Below, one piece after another: positions 1 through 11,701 of a stretch of DNA of 64,000 nucleotides (position 1 is its first letter; every line of letters starts with the position of its first letter). A program made the translations under genes and the position numbers. Below the pieces are notes generated by a model that was given only the letters and a program-made list of their open reading frames with translations, was not told where the DNA came from and made no database searches. This DNA is from Obelidium mucronatum (lineage: Eukaryota > Chytridiomycota > Chytridiomycetes > Chytridiales > Chytriomycetaceae): contig JAIVFH010000121.1 of the NCBI GenBank assembly GCA_025765595.1, forward strand, positions 1-64,000. The letters run 5' to 3'.

Positions 1-1
1 A

Positions 2-1906
2 CAAGCGAATCCTAAGGATGGTGGTTGGGTGCCTCAGTCGAATTGCCCGGGTGCGGTTGAGGCTACTTCGTCTGCTCCAGTGGTTGTCAAGACAACTACT
101 ACTACTACAACTACGACGTCTTCGACCACTACCACAGCTGTGCCAACTACTACTACCACCACTACCACAACTGTTCCAACTACCACGACTACCACTGCGC
201 CAACCACTACCACCACTTCCACCACGACTGTCCCAACAACTACCACTACAACTACAGCTGTGTCAACGACGACCACTACAACTACCACTGTGCCAACAAC
301 TACAACTACTACTACCACCGTGCCAACTACTACCACAAGCACCACAACCACAGCTGTGCCAACTACCACAACCACTACAACTGCACCAACCACTACCGCC
401 GCCACCACCGCTACAACCGCAGTCGTCGCCACAACAGCAACCACCACCCCTTGCGCCGAGCCATTCAACGCAAAGACAGTGTACCCAGACGGAGCCCTCG
501 TCAGCATCAACGGATCCAACTTCAAGCGCCACTACAGCAGCTCTTCGACGCCAGGATCCCAAACCGGACCCGCTTGGATCCCTCTTGGAGCTTGTCAGGC
601 TGCTCAAGCGACAACAGCGACTGTTGCTGCTGCTACTGTAACTACCGCTGCTGACGCTGTTTTGACTACTCCAGTTTCTGTTGTTACAACTACTGTTGTT
701 GTGGTTACGGCTTCTACTGTTGATGGTTCAGTGTTTACTACCCCGTCTTTGGCTACTGCTACTGCGCCTGTTTCCGTTCTCACTACTACTGCTGTTGCTG
801 TTGAATTCACTACTACTGTTGGAGTTGTTACGGTGCCAGGAGCTACTGTTACTGCTGCAGTCGCTATTACAACTACAATCGCTTCTGCTGCTGCAACAAC
901 GGCCACAGCGACTCCTTGTGCTGCGCCGTTCAACGGGGGAGCGTACCCTATCGGAAGCATTGTTAGTGCCAAAGGAATCAACTACGAGCGTGTGAATCCA
1001 GTGTTGGAGCCTGGAAGCAATGGTGTGGAGGTAGCTTGGGTTGCTTTGGGGGCTTGTGTTGAGGTTGCTACTGCTACTTCCGTTGTTGGTGACAGTGTTA
1101 TTACGACTCCAGCGGCTACTGGTACTACTGCTACTGCTACTGTTGTGGCGGCTTCCGTTGTTTCTAGCACTGCTTCTCCATCTGCAGTTGTTGTTGTTCC
1201 AGCTGAGACTACTCAAGTTGCGGCGCCAGTCCCTACTGTTGCGGTTCCGGCGCAAACCAGTCAAGTCGTTGCTGTTCCAGTTCTAGTTCCCACGGTTGCT
1301 CAAACTAGTGAGACCAGAGTTCCTGTACCAGTGGCGACGTCAGTTGTTGTGGCTCCAGTTCAAACCAGTGAACCAGGTCCAGTTGTTACTGCTGTACCAG
1401 TGCAAACCACTGAGGTAGTGAATGTTCCAGTTTCTAGTGTGGCTGTTCCACCATCCCCACCAGTTCAAGTGGAGACAACACTTACTACCACTACTACTGC
1501 TACTACTACTACTACCACCACGACAGTAGATGTGATTGAACCCTCTCCGGCTCCACCAGTGACTGTCCAAGGCTCTGCTTGTGCAGCCAACGGAGACACT
1601 GAGTGTGTAGACGGAAGCATTTACTTGTGTAGCTACTACAGTGGAAACTCATTGACATGGTCATTCTGGTACACGAACGGGTGCATTCCAAAGGCTGGTT
1701 CCGGGGGTGTTAAAGTTCCTGCTGGTCCAGTGGCTTCTGCGAGCCCTGCCGCAGCACCAGCACCAGTTGTGAATAAGGGGGTTTCTGAAGGGGCTGCTTG
1801 TGCGACTCATGGTGGAACGCAGTGCTCTAATGGAAGCACGTATCTTTGTGCTTATTACAACGCGAGCGGTCTTACTTGGGGACTCTGGTACAAGGGTGGG
1901 TGCTGA
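2..1906 (+). CDS. Thr-rich secreted protein with chitin-binding-like modules, 5' partial
   Basis: The frame is open from the first complete codon, so the N-terminus lies before the window. The first residues end in GGWVPQSNC, which looks like the tail of a module. A Thr-rich mucin-like linker follows, then two modules of the form PF..(Y)P.G..VS..G.N(F/Y)......PGS.....W(I/V).LGAC, resembling CBM5/12 chitin-binding domains (about 440-600 and 915-1060). A Val/Thr/Pro linker with VQTSE-like repeats leads to two C-terminal six-Cys-type modules (about 1575-1685 and 1795-1906) with the pattern C..(N/H)G.T.C..GS.YLC.YY....LTW..WY..GC, reminiscent of CBM19. The linkers imply heavy O-glycosylation and a wall or extracellular role; binding to chitin is inferred. 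There are no introns in the visible part. The same C-terminal module type recurs in the gene at 42.2-43.1 kb. Confidence 0.75.
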   Translation, partial: QANPKDGGWVPQSNCPGAVEATSSAPVVVKTTTTTTTTTSSTTTTAVPTTTTTTTTTVPTTTTTTAPTTTTTSTTTVPTTTTTTTAVSTTTTTTTTVPTTTTTTTTVPTTTTSTTTTAVPTTTTTTTAPTTTAATTATTAVVATTATTTPCAEPFNAKTVYPDGALVSINGSNFKRHYSSSSTPGSQTGPAWIPLGACQAAQATTATVAAATVTTAADAVLTTPVSVVTTTVVVVTASTVDGSVFTTPSLATATAPVSVLTTTAVAVEFTTTVGVVTVPGATVTAAVAITTTIASAAATTATATPCAAPFNGGAYPIGSIVSAKGINYERVNPVLEPGSNGVEVAWVALGACVEVATATSVVGDSVITTPAATGTTATATVVAASVVSSTASPSAVVVVPAETTQVAAPVPTVAVPAQTSQVVAVPVLVPTVAQTSETRVPVPVATSVVVAPVQTSEPGPVVTAVPVQTTEVVNVPVSSVAVPPSPPVQVETTLTTTTTATTTTTTTTVDVIEPSPAPPVTVQGSACAANGDTECVDGSIYLCSYYSGNSLTWSFWYTNGCIPKAGSGGVKVPAGPVASASPAAAPAPVVNKGVSEGAACATHGGTQCSNGSTYLCAYYNASGLTWGLWYKGGC

Positions 1907-2021
1907 TTTGAGGTGACAGAAAGTGTAGAAGGACAAACGTGTTCCATTTGGATTGATTCATTCTTTTAGAGTGTGCTTGAGAATTGATTATTGTAGAAAA
2001 AAGAATAAAAAAAAAAAAGAA

Positions 2022-5000
2022 ATGGTTCTTGTCAAGCTGTCGCCCGATCCCATTCCAGCGCCGCTCTTCGCGTCGCTTGCGTTTGCCGCCAACGGCAGCC
2101 AGGTAGTTGTCTCTGGCTCGACGGACAGCGTGCATGCGCGTGTGTTTATGACTGAGGACCTGCTTGACGGCAGCGTGGCGCCGCTGGCGCTGCACGTGGC
2201 GGCGAAGCGGCGCAGCGGCGATGGCGGGGCGCGCTGCGTGGCGGCGCAGGTTTGTTTTCTTTTCTGTAATTGTCTGAAGGTTAAAACGGAGCCAGGACGA
2301 CTGCGTGGTCGTCGCGACCGACTCGTCCGAGGCGCTGCTCTTCTCCGCCTTCGCCTTCGCCTTCGAAAAGACGCTCGCGCGCCTCGCCACGCCGATCCAC
2401 GCCGCGCGCTTCCGTCCGCGTCCGAACAAGCTGCTGCGGCCGCACCAGGAGGCCGCGGTGGCCGGCGAGTAAGTCACGTGGCGCGTGTCCGAACACTAAA
2501 CAACAAAACAACAACAACAGAGACGCTGAAATACGCATCGTCAACGTCGACGACATCACGCGCTCCGTCGTGCTCAAGGGCCACAACGACACGATCAAGG
2601 CCCTGGCCTTCTCGCCAGACGGCGACTTTCTCGTCAGTTTCTCGGTCCATCCTACAAACAGTCTTCTGATCTTCTTGCCAAAAAAACAAAAATTAGGCGT
2701 CCGTCGATAGTCTTGGCGATCTCCATATTTGGGATCTGCGTGGATCGAAACCCATTTCGATGCGGGTGCTTCGAAGTGTCGTTCCTGCAACAAATGTCGA
2801 GTTGAGTATCCAACCATACCCAATCGAATTATGGCTGAATATGATTCGTTTTTCATGCAGTTTGAAGGATATGGGTCGCATTTCTTGGCATCCAAATGGA
2901 AAGTTGCTTGCAATACCTGGAATTCATAGAGGCAAGCAAAAGATGTCGGAAACATCCAATTACTCACAAGTACCCTTTTCCTGCTTTTAGACATTTCCAT
3001 CCTCGATACAAAAACTTGGACTTCAGTAATTTCTCTTTCTGGTCATTCAAAGGTATTTATTCAATGTCCGAATAGTCAGAAATTCAATCTCAACCTTTTC
3101 TTAGCTTGTTACTGCCGTTCAATATAATCATGATGGAACGGCAATCGCATCAACTGACCAGTCAGGCAAAATGTACTTTTGGAATGCCAGCGGCAAGGAA
3201 AAAACTCCATACAAAACGTGAGCTCTGAATTCTTTGATCAAATTCATTTCTGAGTTTTCCCCGTCCAGCATCAAGAATCCATCTATTGTAACAGATTTCA
3301 GCTGGCATCCAACCAAAAATGACGTTTGCTTTGTATGATTCCGTATTTTCGTCAACCTTTTCCCAATACACGATCGAAACTCACAAGCCGCGTTTCTCGA
3401 TTTTTAATAGGTCCTAGATTCCTTTGAAATGGAATACTTGAAAGACGTGGGAGTTTTGTCGTCAACTGTTTCAACCAAAGATATTGCCCAAGAAATGGAC
3501 TTTGAAACCTCTCATACCGATTATAAATGTTTGTTCGCTTCTGCCTCTTGTTTTTTTTTTCGTCGCACCTTGTTTATGCGGCCCTTTGAAACAGCGAAAC
3601 GTGGGATTGATCAGGACGACACAACACGTCCTGCCGCTAAAAAGACCAAAACAATCACTTCTTTGGACGATGAATTTGAATTCGATGATGATGAGGATGC
3701 GGCGTTTAATGATTTTGTGGTGGATGATGACGGAATGGGGTACGCTGATCCAATTGAGAGCCGAGGTGACGCAAGAAATTATTACAGCAAGCAAATCCTT
3801 GCTCCAAAGACGAAAGGCAGTGCTGGGTTTGGCGGTGGATATTCATCGGGAATGATGCTTGGAAATGGGCTCGGTGGTGGTGGGACAGAGATTCAAGAGA
3901 GTTTCCAACCTGGCGCTACGCCTTTGAAGGGAAACAAAAAGTATCTGGGTAAGACTCGCTTCCTTGAACGCCAATGCTCGTGCAAATGATTCTAATTTCA
4001 TTTCAAATCTAGCATTTAACCTTCTTGGTGTGGTCTACAGTGTCGAACAGTCAACTCAATCTGTTATCCATGTTTCGCACCATGATAAATCGCATCGCGA
4101 TTACTCATTCCAGGATCACTACCGCTTCACGATGGCTTCCATGAATTCGCGGGGGGCAGTTTTTGCCACAGATCCAAACAGTGCCTCGTACTCTGAATCT
4201 GGAGCCACATCAGTCAACACAAACTCGGTGATTGAATACAAGTCCTTTGAAAACTGGGGGTCGAATGGAAGCGGATGGACAATCCATTTGAGTCCAAACG
4301 AAAACGCCAAGGGAATCTGCTTGACGGGAAAGGGTGTAGTAGTTGCCACAGACTTGCGATATTTGAGGTTTATATTCGTTTTCGGGGCATTCAAACGGAT
4401 GTGCGGTGTTTGGAAGGGCCGGTTGTTGCTATGGCTGGAGAGGGTGATTGGTTGGTTGTTGTTTATCATTTGGGGGGAACGTTTCATGGTTAGTGTTTTG
4501 TTTTTTTGAAGGGGGCATTCAAATTTTTTCTGTCCATGTTATTTAATATGGGGGGTTTTTTTAGGAGATCAGAATTTGGGGTACTTGTTGATGAATGTTG
4601 CGAAAGGCATCACTGTACGAAAAGAGGGACTCTCAATTTCTCCAAGCACCACACTTCAGTGGATAGGATTTTCTGATACTGGAGTAAGTTGCCAGAAAAG
4701 TAGGCTAGAATTTTTTGGGACGTAATAATTGAAACTGGTTGGTATTATTTTATAGCTTCTTGCATCTTACGATTCCAGTGGGGTCCTCAGATTCATGAGT
4801 CCGTATGATGACTTTGTTTGGAGACCTGTTTTCGATTCCCGGATTGCCAGAGATGGGAAGCAATTGCATTACTGGCCGATTGGGATTACGGAGACGCATC
4901 TTATGTGTGTCATTTGTAAGGTTGAATACGTGTTGAATTTTTATTTTTGTCTGGACAATGTTGAGGAAGGAAGTTGAATGTTTTTTTTTTACGTAGAGTG

Positions 5001-5373
5001 GGGACAAGCATCCAATCCCTCCAAAAGCCATCATCAGTGATGTAGAACTCAAAGTGCCAATGCTGACTGGCGAAGGATTATGTCCAGCCGAAGAAGAGAG
5101 GTTTTTATTATTTTTTTTATCTTTGAATGTTTTGTGTGTGCTTAACGTTTGGTTGGATTTTTTTTAGTATCCTTCGTTCGAGAATCACTGCAACTCACCT
5201 TCTTGGAAAATCACACGCATCAATGGAACCTGTTGCCAAAGAACTTGAACTAAAGACGAAGCTGTTCCAGGACATTGATAAGCAAGTCGTCAAACAAATA
5301 GTGGTAATGGGCAGGGCAAAATTTGTTTACTTTCTTGTGAATGCAAACTTATGGATTGACTTTGTTTTCTGGT

Positions 5374-5404
<31 letters not shown>

Positions 5405-6796
5405 TAGGTTGCCTGCAGAGAAGAGAAGGCTCAGAAGGCTCTGGAACTTACTCAGACCCTTTCATCTGTCAAGGCAATTGATGGTGCGTTGAAAGTGGCG
5501 GTCAGTTTTAAGTTGTCAAGTCTGGCGCATAAAATTAATCAAGTCAAGGAGGTTTGATTTATATATATATAGTTTTTTTTGTTGTTGTGTGTGTTGGCTG
5601 GGTTTCCTGAACTGTCGGATGTCTTTTTTTCAGGCTTTTCTGAAGAAGGAAGAAGAGTTACAGCGCCGACAGCAGGTGCGGCAAAGGCCTGTGGCAGCGA
5701 CACCTCGAGCAGCCGTCAAAACGGAACCGGTTATTGCTAGCGCTACAAGCGCTGCTGCTGTGGCTGCTGTCACTGTACCTAAATCAGCCCCAGTCCAGGC
5801 TCCAATGGAGGACGTCCAAGTGGAGAGCAAAGTGGAGAAGGGCAAGAATTCATACCCAGAGGATGAAGTTGTGAATGAGTTTCAAGAAGATCCTATCCCA
5901 CCACAACCACAACAAATGGCCGAAGTTGTCTCTGCGACGACGGCTCCCAATTCTGCAGTGAAACGGGGGAAAGGATTATCTGGTCTCGTCAAATCGGAAC
6001 CGATGAACGCAGCAAAGTCAGCAAAATTGCCACAACCGTCCAAACCACTTGAAGATGCAGCTGCGCCGATTGCTGCTGCCGCTCGAGTCAAGAACCCGTT
6101 CGCCGCTTCCAATGTCGGATCCAGCGCGAGTTTTGCAGCTAAACCGAGTAGCGCAATGAAAGCTGGGTCTGTTGGGGCACTGTTTCAGGACTTGAAAGAC
6201 AGTAAGTTTGTTTGTGTGTGTGCGTGTTGATAAAAATTACAAAAGGAGAATATTCACTAACTTGCTTTTCATATTTTTTGTGTCTTTCTTAGGTAAAGAA
6301 GCTAAAGTTGCAGCAGCGAAGGAAGTCAAAACTGAGCTGGCGATTGCTACAAAAGAAAAAAAGCAGGAGTCGGTAATGCGAGCTCTTTTTTTTTTTTACG
6401 CGTTTTATTTTTGATGCGATTCTGATGTGTTTCTTTGTTGCTAACAACAATATTTCCTTGCCATATATTTTGTAGCTTCTTGGATTCTTTGGAAAGATAA
6501 CTAAGGCGGAAGCTGCTGCGGCGTTGAAAAGCAGTGTTGCTTCAACAGAGACATCACCAATTAAGGGTATGGTAACAGCCGCCGCATCCACGGAGGCGGA
6601 TGACGACATGCAGTTGGATGCGGCATTGGACATGTTGAAGGAGTCGGATCCGGCAAAAGCCACTCCAACCGAGGAGCGTGTAATTGCTGTTGGGAAGGAG
6701 AATGAAAGCGGCGAGTTTCCTCGAAGGTCGTGGGAAGAAAAGGGAAAAGCGCGGGCCTTGGATATTCCGGCTTCAAGGACAACATCCTCGTTTTGA
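2022..6796 (+). CDS. CTF4: Ctf4/WDHD1/Mcl1 replisome adaptor
   Basis: Multi-exon gene: exon 1 2022-2249, exon 2 2296-2468, exon 3 2521-2632, exon 4 from 2697, then further short exons to the stop at 6796. The N-terminal part is a WD40 propeller, for example KGHNDTIKALAFSPDGDFLA, then SWHPNGKLLAIPG and TDFSWHPTKND. After an acidic linker with a basic patch (AAKKTK) comes the second propeller (SepB) domain, with DHYRFTMASMNSRGAVFA and WTIHLSPNENAKGICL, then the helical tail (EEESILRSRITATHLL, LALKLA-like helices). Ctf4 is a homotrimeric hub linking CMG helicase to polymerase alpha and other replication factors. The extreme C-terminus is low complexity rather than an HMG box and carries a PIP-box-like motif, QESLLGFF, split by the intron 6373-6475. 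The first two exons are strongly GC-rich, unlike the rest. The stop is 74 bp from the convergent BBOF1 stop. Confidence 0.9.
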
Positions 6797-6870
6797 TGAG
6801 GAGGAATAAAAAATTTGTTTTTATGTACATGGAATATGATATGTTTTTTTTGACAAAAAAAAGCTCTTTT

Positions 6871-9555
6871 TTATTTGTTTGATGTAATCGATGCAGCTCG
6901 TGAAGTCTCTGTTCGCGGTGTGATTCCAGCTGATATTATGGGCGGGAGACTGTTGTCACTTTTGGGAAGAAGGTTTCGTCGTGAGCCTGAATATGCTGTG
7001 GTGAGGAAACCGGGCTCTCCTTCATCTCGATTTCCACCACCACCGTTGTTGTCACCATTTTCACTCTGTGTATGATCGTCTTGTAGTGGGATGTCGCTGT
7101 TTTGAGCATCTCCTCCTGCTGCCAGCTCTGTAATAATTAGGTCATTCTGTTTGGTTGGTTCTTGTTGTGGTTGTGTTCCGCGAGGTAGCGTTGGCTCGCG
7201 TTGCTGGGATGATCCTTCCTGCGTTTGCCCCTGTTGTTGTGGTGAGAATTCAACCACGTTATTGAACTCGGATGGTGGGACTGGGCCAGCTCCACCACCA
7301 TGCCCATTCCCATCATGATACATTGAATCATCGTAGAAATCATTCTGATAATCTTGAATCGATGGATCTTCTTCCTCTGCAGCTGCTCCTGCGCCATCCT
7401 CATCGCCGTCGTCGTCGTCAACTCCAAGTGCTATTCCATTCATTTTTGCAAAGAGGAGTCGAAGAACGCGTTCCTTGTCTGCCCAAGACAAGTCATGAAT
7501 ATCTACTTGGGAAGCGTTTCCAGCAGCATGGACGGCGGCGGCAGGAGCAGCGGTTTGGTATTGGTGTTGCGTCGTCGTTGATGTTATAGATGGGTCTTCT
7601 GCGGCGATGGCGGTTTGGGTGGGAGGTGATAGCGGCGGTTTCATTAAAGATGTGGCTACGGCTGTTGCAGTGCTCAAGTTGAATTGGTTGTTTGTGAGTG
7701 GGGTTGCGTTGGCGCGGAATGATTGGACGGGTGGGAATTGTGCTTTCTTGGACATGACCTTTTTTTTTTTGGGATGGAATGTGTGGGGGGTTTTTTTTTT
7801 GGGTTTGAAGCAAGTAAGCAAACAATCATAATAAAAAAAATTATGTTTGTGTTTTTTGGATTACCTCTCGTATTTTTTTGTTGTAGTCATTGTGGGCAGC
7901 TTTTTTGGCTTGTTCTCGCTCTTTTACAATTTGACATCGAACGTGATCAAATGAGTCCATAAAAAATCGTTCAAGTTTTGTTCTTTGATCCAGGACGTGC
8001 TGGGCTAGCCTCTAGATGTTTTGCGATCACGGTTCATGAGAATTCCTATATTTTTATTTTTTTGGTGAGGAGAGGTTTAAAACAATACCTTGATGTGTTT
8101 CATTTCGTAGCTCTTGACTTCTAGATTTTCACGAAGCCGGGCTGCAACTTTACGGACTTCATTCAACTCTCGACGTGCAAGTTTTCCAATGATTTCGCGT
8201 TCGTGCTCAAATTCCCGAACAACGTGCGATAATGAATGTTCCATGCTTTCGATTTTCGTGTTGAGATCTTTAATCTATTGGGTAGTTCCAATTCATTGAG
8301 TCGTTTTTTAACTGGTAAAACCGAGAAAAGCAGTGAATACCTCTTGCGCCTGTTGTTTGACTTGGAGAACTTTTTCCTTTACGATTACATTATGCAAATC
8401 TTTTTCTTCCATCAGCTGTCTGTTGGCCTGCAACAGAGCACGATTTTGCTTTGACAACTCTTCCCCTTCTTGCACATGATACCGCAAAGATTCCGCCATT
8501 CGAATGTTTTCTTTATAAATCTCCTTGGTTGTTTCGTTCAGATTGAGTACGGCTTCCTGAAAACAGGTGGCATAATCAGTAAGCGACTTTTTTTTTTCTT
8601 CGAAACTTTACTTTATGCGCTTTGGAAGCAAGTTCTGAAATCTTCCGATTCGCCTCTTTTTGGAGCCGAATCTTTTCCTCAAAAAACTTGCGTTCCATAC
8701 GTGTTACAGTTTCTTTGTGTTGGCGTTGGGTATCAGCCAACTCGTCCTTTTGGTATTCAAGTTCCTTTAACATATCTTGGCGTTTTTTCTGTAGTAATTG
8801 AAAAGAGAGAAATAAAGATTAGTGATATAGGTGCATATCAAGTCTTTTAACTGATGACGTACTCGAAAGTCCTTTATGACCGCAAATTCTGCCTGCATAA
8901 CTTTAAACGCCGCGTCTTTTTCGTTCAATATCGAGTTCATTTCTATTTGTTGTGTTATTTCGTTATTTTCGTGTTTGCGCCTGAAAGTTGAGGAGGCAAA
9001 CCTTGAATCTTGCGCTCTGCTTCATCGATTATTGCCTGGCGTTCCAGTTTGGCCCTTTCCATTGCCGCTTCCATCTCATCTCTTATTGCTTTGATTTGGC
9101 TTTCTTTTCGATCCGATTCAGCGTGCAATGCAGCAATCACATCAAGCTGCAACAAGTTTTCAGTCTTAGAATATTCACCAAAAAAACAAAGATGGGACTA
9201 TCACACCGCGTCTTTTTCTTGTTGTGTGCAGTTCTCTTGTAGTACTTCGTTGGTGGTGATCAGGCCCGTCATTCTCTCCTTGTAAGCCACCAGTGATTTC
9301 GTTGTGAACTCCAGGCTAAACTCTCGGGAACAACCGAAAATCAGCAACGCGTTTTCGAAACCAGAATATCGCGTATCCTTTTTGCCTTTACCTTTGTTCA
9401 ACGGCAAACTGGGCTGCAGGCACCATTTCTCCTCTGGCGTTCATCACCATTTCATGGTGCTTCTTCTCTTTCTTTTCGCCATGATCCTTCTTTTTCTTGC
9501 CGTCTTTCTTGCCGTCTTTCTTGTCCTTCTTTTTCTTTTCCTTCTTCTCTCCCAT
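6871..9555 (-). CDS. BBOF1: Basal body-orientation factor 1 homologue
   Basis: About nine exons on the minus strand. The start is the ATG at 9555-9553, opening a Lys-rich N-terminus (MGEKKEKKKKDKKDGKK), typical of this family. A long coiled coil follows with recognisable blocks: IRDEMEAAMERAKLERQAI, RQHKETVTRMERKFFEEK, EANRKISELASKAHKEAVL, KENIRMAESLRYHVQE, LLQANRQLMEEKDLHNVIV, VLDQRTKLERFFMDSFDHVR. The hallmark C-terminal block DLSWADKERVLRLLFAKMNG is nearly the vertebrate BBOF1 motif. The tail is acidic and Gln/Asn-rich and appears lineage-specific. In animals BBOF1 acts at basal bodies and axonemes; here it implies a flagellated zoospore stage. Introns are short. The gene converges on CTF4. 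Confidence 0.9.
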
Positions 9556-9705
9556 TTGGTGTTAGTGTTGGTTGAAAGGGTTGGGTCCGATCAGAGTGAT
9601 TTACAGTGTGTTTGTCGAAAAACAAGTATCTCATCAATAAAGTAAATACTTTAACATTCAAAAAACAGCAACATCCATCAATGCAAATAAAACGTGTTGA
9701 TCTAT

Positions 9706-11593
9706 TACGCCTTTTGAGTTTCGGCCAGTCTCTTGGCAACAGCATCGATGAATTCTTCAGTGTTGACGTAGTGCTTGCGGGTGAGTCTAAAAAATACGCC
9801 TTGATGTTAGAGCACTAATGGGGCAAAAAGAGAAAAAAAAGCCACACATACTTTTCGCCGTGAATGGCCAACGCCAAATCCTTGGTCATCAGGTTGTCGA
9901 CTTCGACGGTGTCAATGGTAGCCCTCTCAAGAGCATCCGTAAACTTGGCCAAATCACTGTTTCCATCCAACTTGGCACGGTGAGCAAGACCACGAGTCCA
10001 GGCAAAGATGGAAGCAATCGAGTTGGTGCTGGTCTCCTTGCCCTTTTGGTGTTCACGGTAGTGACGCGTCACAGTTCCGTGGGCGGCTTCGGCTTCAATG
10101 GTCTTTCCATCAGGTGTAACAAGAACGGAGGTCATGAGTCCGAGGGATCCGTATCCTTGAGCGAGAATGTCAGATTGAACGTCACCATCGTAGTTCTTGC
10201 AGGCCCACACAAATCCACCAGAAGACTTCAAGGCTTGAGCAACCATGTCATCAATGAGACGGTGTTCATACCAAATGTTCAAAGCCTTGAATTGACCTTC
10301 GAACTCCCTTAAATTCAAAGACCATTATTTAGAATTTCGTTGACTGAAAGTTGACCAAATAACCGTACTTCTCGTAAATCTCTTGGAAGATATCCTTGAA
10401 TCTTCCGTCGTACTTTTTCAAAATGGTGTTCTTGGTTGACAAGTACATTGGCCATTTCTTCTCAAGAGCCATTTGGAAACAAGAACGAGCAAATCCTTCG
10501 ATAGACTTGTCATTGTTGTACATTCCCATAGCAACACCTCCTCCTGGGAAGTCGTAGACATGGAACTTTTGTGGTGGACCTCCTGACTTTGGAGTAAAGA
10601 TCATATCGAAGCTTCCAGGTTCCTTCACAACAAAGTCTGTGGCACGGTACTATAAAAATCGTTTCAATCAGTTTTAAAGCGTCCCTAAACTCTGAAAGGC
10701 GTTCTCACTTGGTCTCCAAAAGCGTGTCTGCCCATAACAATTGGCTTAGTCCATCCTGGAACGATTCTTGGAACGTTCTTGAGCAAAATAGGTTCACGGA
10801 AAACAGTTCCCCCGATAATGTTTCTGATGGTTCCGTTTGGTGACCTCCACATTTGCTTAAGCTTGAACTCCTTCACACGCCCTTCATCTGGAGTGATTGT
10901 AGCACACTTGATACCAACGTTGTACTTTTGAATGGCAGCAGCGGCTTCAGCGGTGACATCATCATTGGTCTTGTCTCCTGTTGAAGTGTTTCGACTGTTT
11001 TAGGCAAATTTAAACAAAATTCGGGAACTGAACTGTACTCCATTCCAAGGTCATAGTACCTGATTTAAATAAATAGATAAGTTAGCTCGCGTGCGATGAT
11101 TAATTGTCGATTGGGCTAAGCATTTGGGCCCCATTCAAAACTCACTTGATATCCAAGTTCACATATGGGAGAATCAAACGGTCCTTGATCCACTTCCACA
11201 GAATTCTAGTCATTTCATCTCCGTCCAATTCAACAACGGGGTTCTTGACATCAATCTTCTTGATGGGCTATTATAACGAGATAATATAATGAGAACAAGT
11301 AGATAACACAGATTCCAAGCGACAAGAGTCCCAAGAGGCATAAGAGACGCATCGCACCCCCAGCGTTTCAACAATTACACCATGAAATCACTGATATTGC
11401 ATGCGTGGAAACCCATTGCAACACGTCAATAACTTCTTGCCAGGCAAAAAACGCAAACACCCTTCGATGGCCTCGGCCTGTTTTACAATTTAATTACTTA
11501 CAGCACCAGTTGCGAGGGCGCGCAGAGACATTTGGTTTCTCAAGAGCGCTGTTGTGCGCAAGGCAACGTTGTTGGACCGAGTGAAGAGCATTT
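9706..11593 (-). CDS. IDP1: Mitochondrial NADP-dependent isocitrate dehydrogenase
   Basis: Converts isocitrate to 2-oxoglutarate with NADP+. The protein starts with [20 protein letters not shown], Arg/Ser-rich with no acidic residue, a good mitochondrial presequence. The mature enzyme begins [20 protein letters not shown]. Visible family motifs are [19 protein letters not shown] (substrate and NADP site), [29 protein letters not shown] (metal-binding Asp region), [11 protein letters not shown] and [14 protein letters not shown] (coenzyme site). It ends [11 protein letters not shown]. Six or so exons; the intron after the presequence exon (about 11270-11511) is the longest seen in this window. 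The 11593 start lies 108 bp from the divergent Bzz1-like gene. A peroxisomal or cytosolic form is less likely because there is no PTS1 and a presequence is present. Confidence 0.95.
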
Positions 11594-11701
11594 TCGGAGT
11601 TAATAAGCAAATCAATGAAAAAGTGGGGATAGATACGGCAGATATCGGAAGCAGATCATAAACAGTCAAAAGAATAATTATTGTTTGGAATTATTTATTT
11701 T

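Noticed and set aside
18..654. Long alternative frames on both strands over the Thr-rich gene (Leu/Gln-, Val- or Cys-rich)
   Set aside because: They are shadows of ACN triplet repeats; composition mirrors the coding frame and no features are present.
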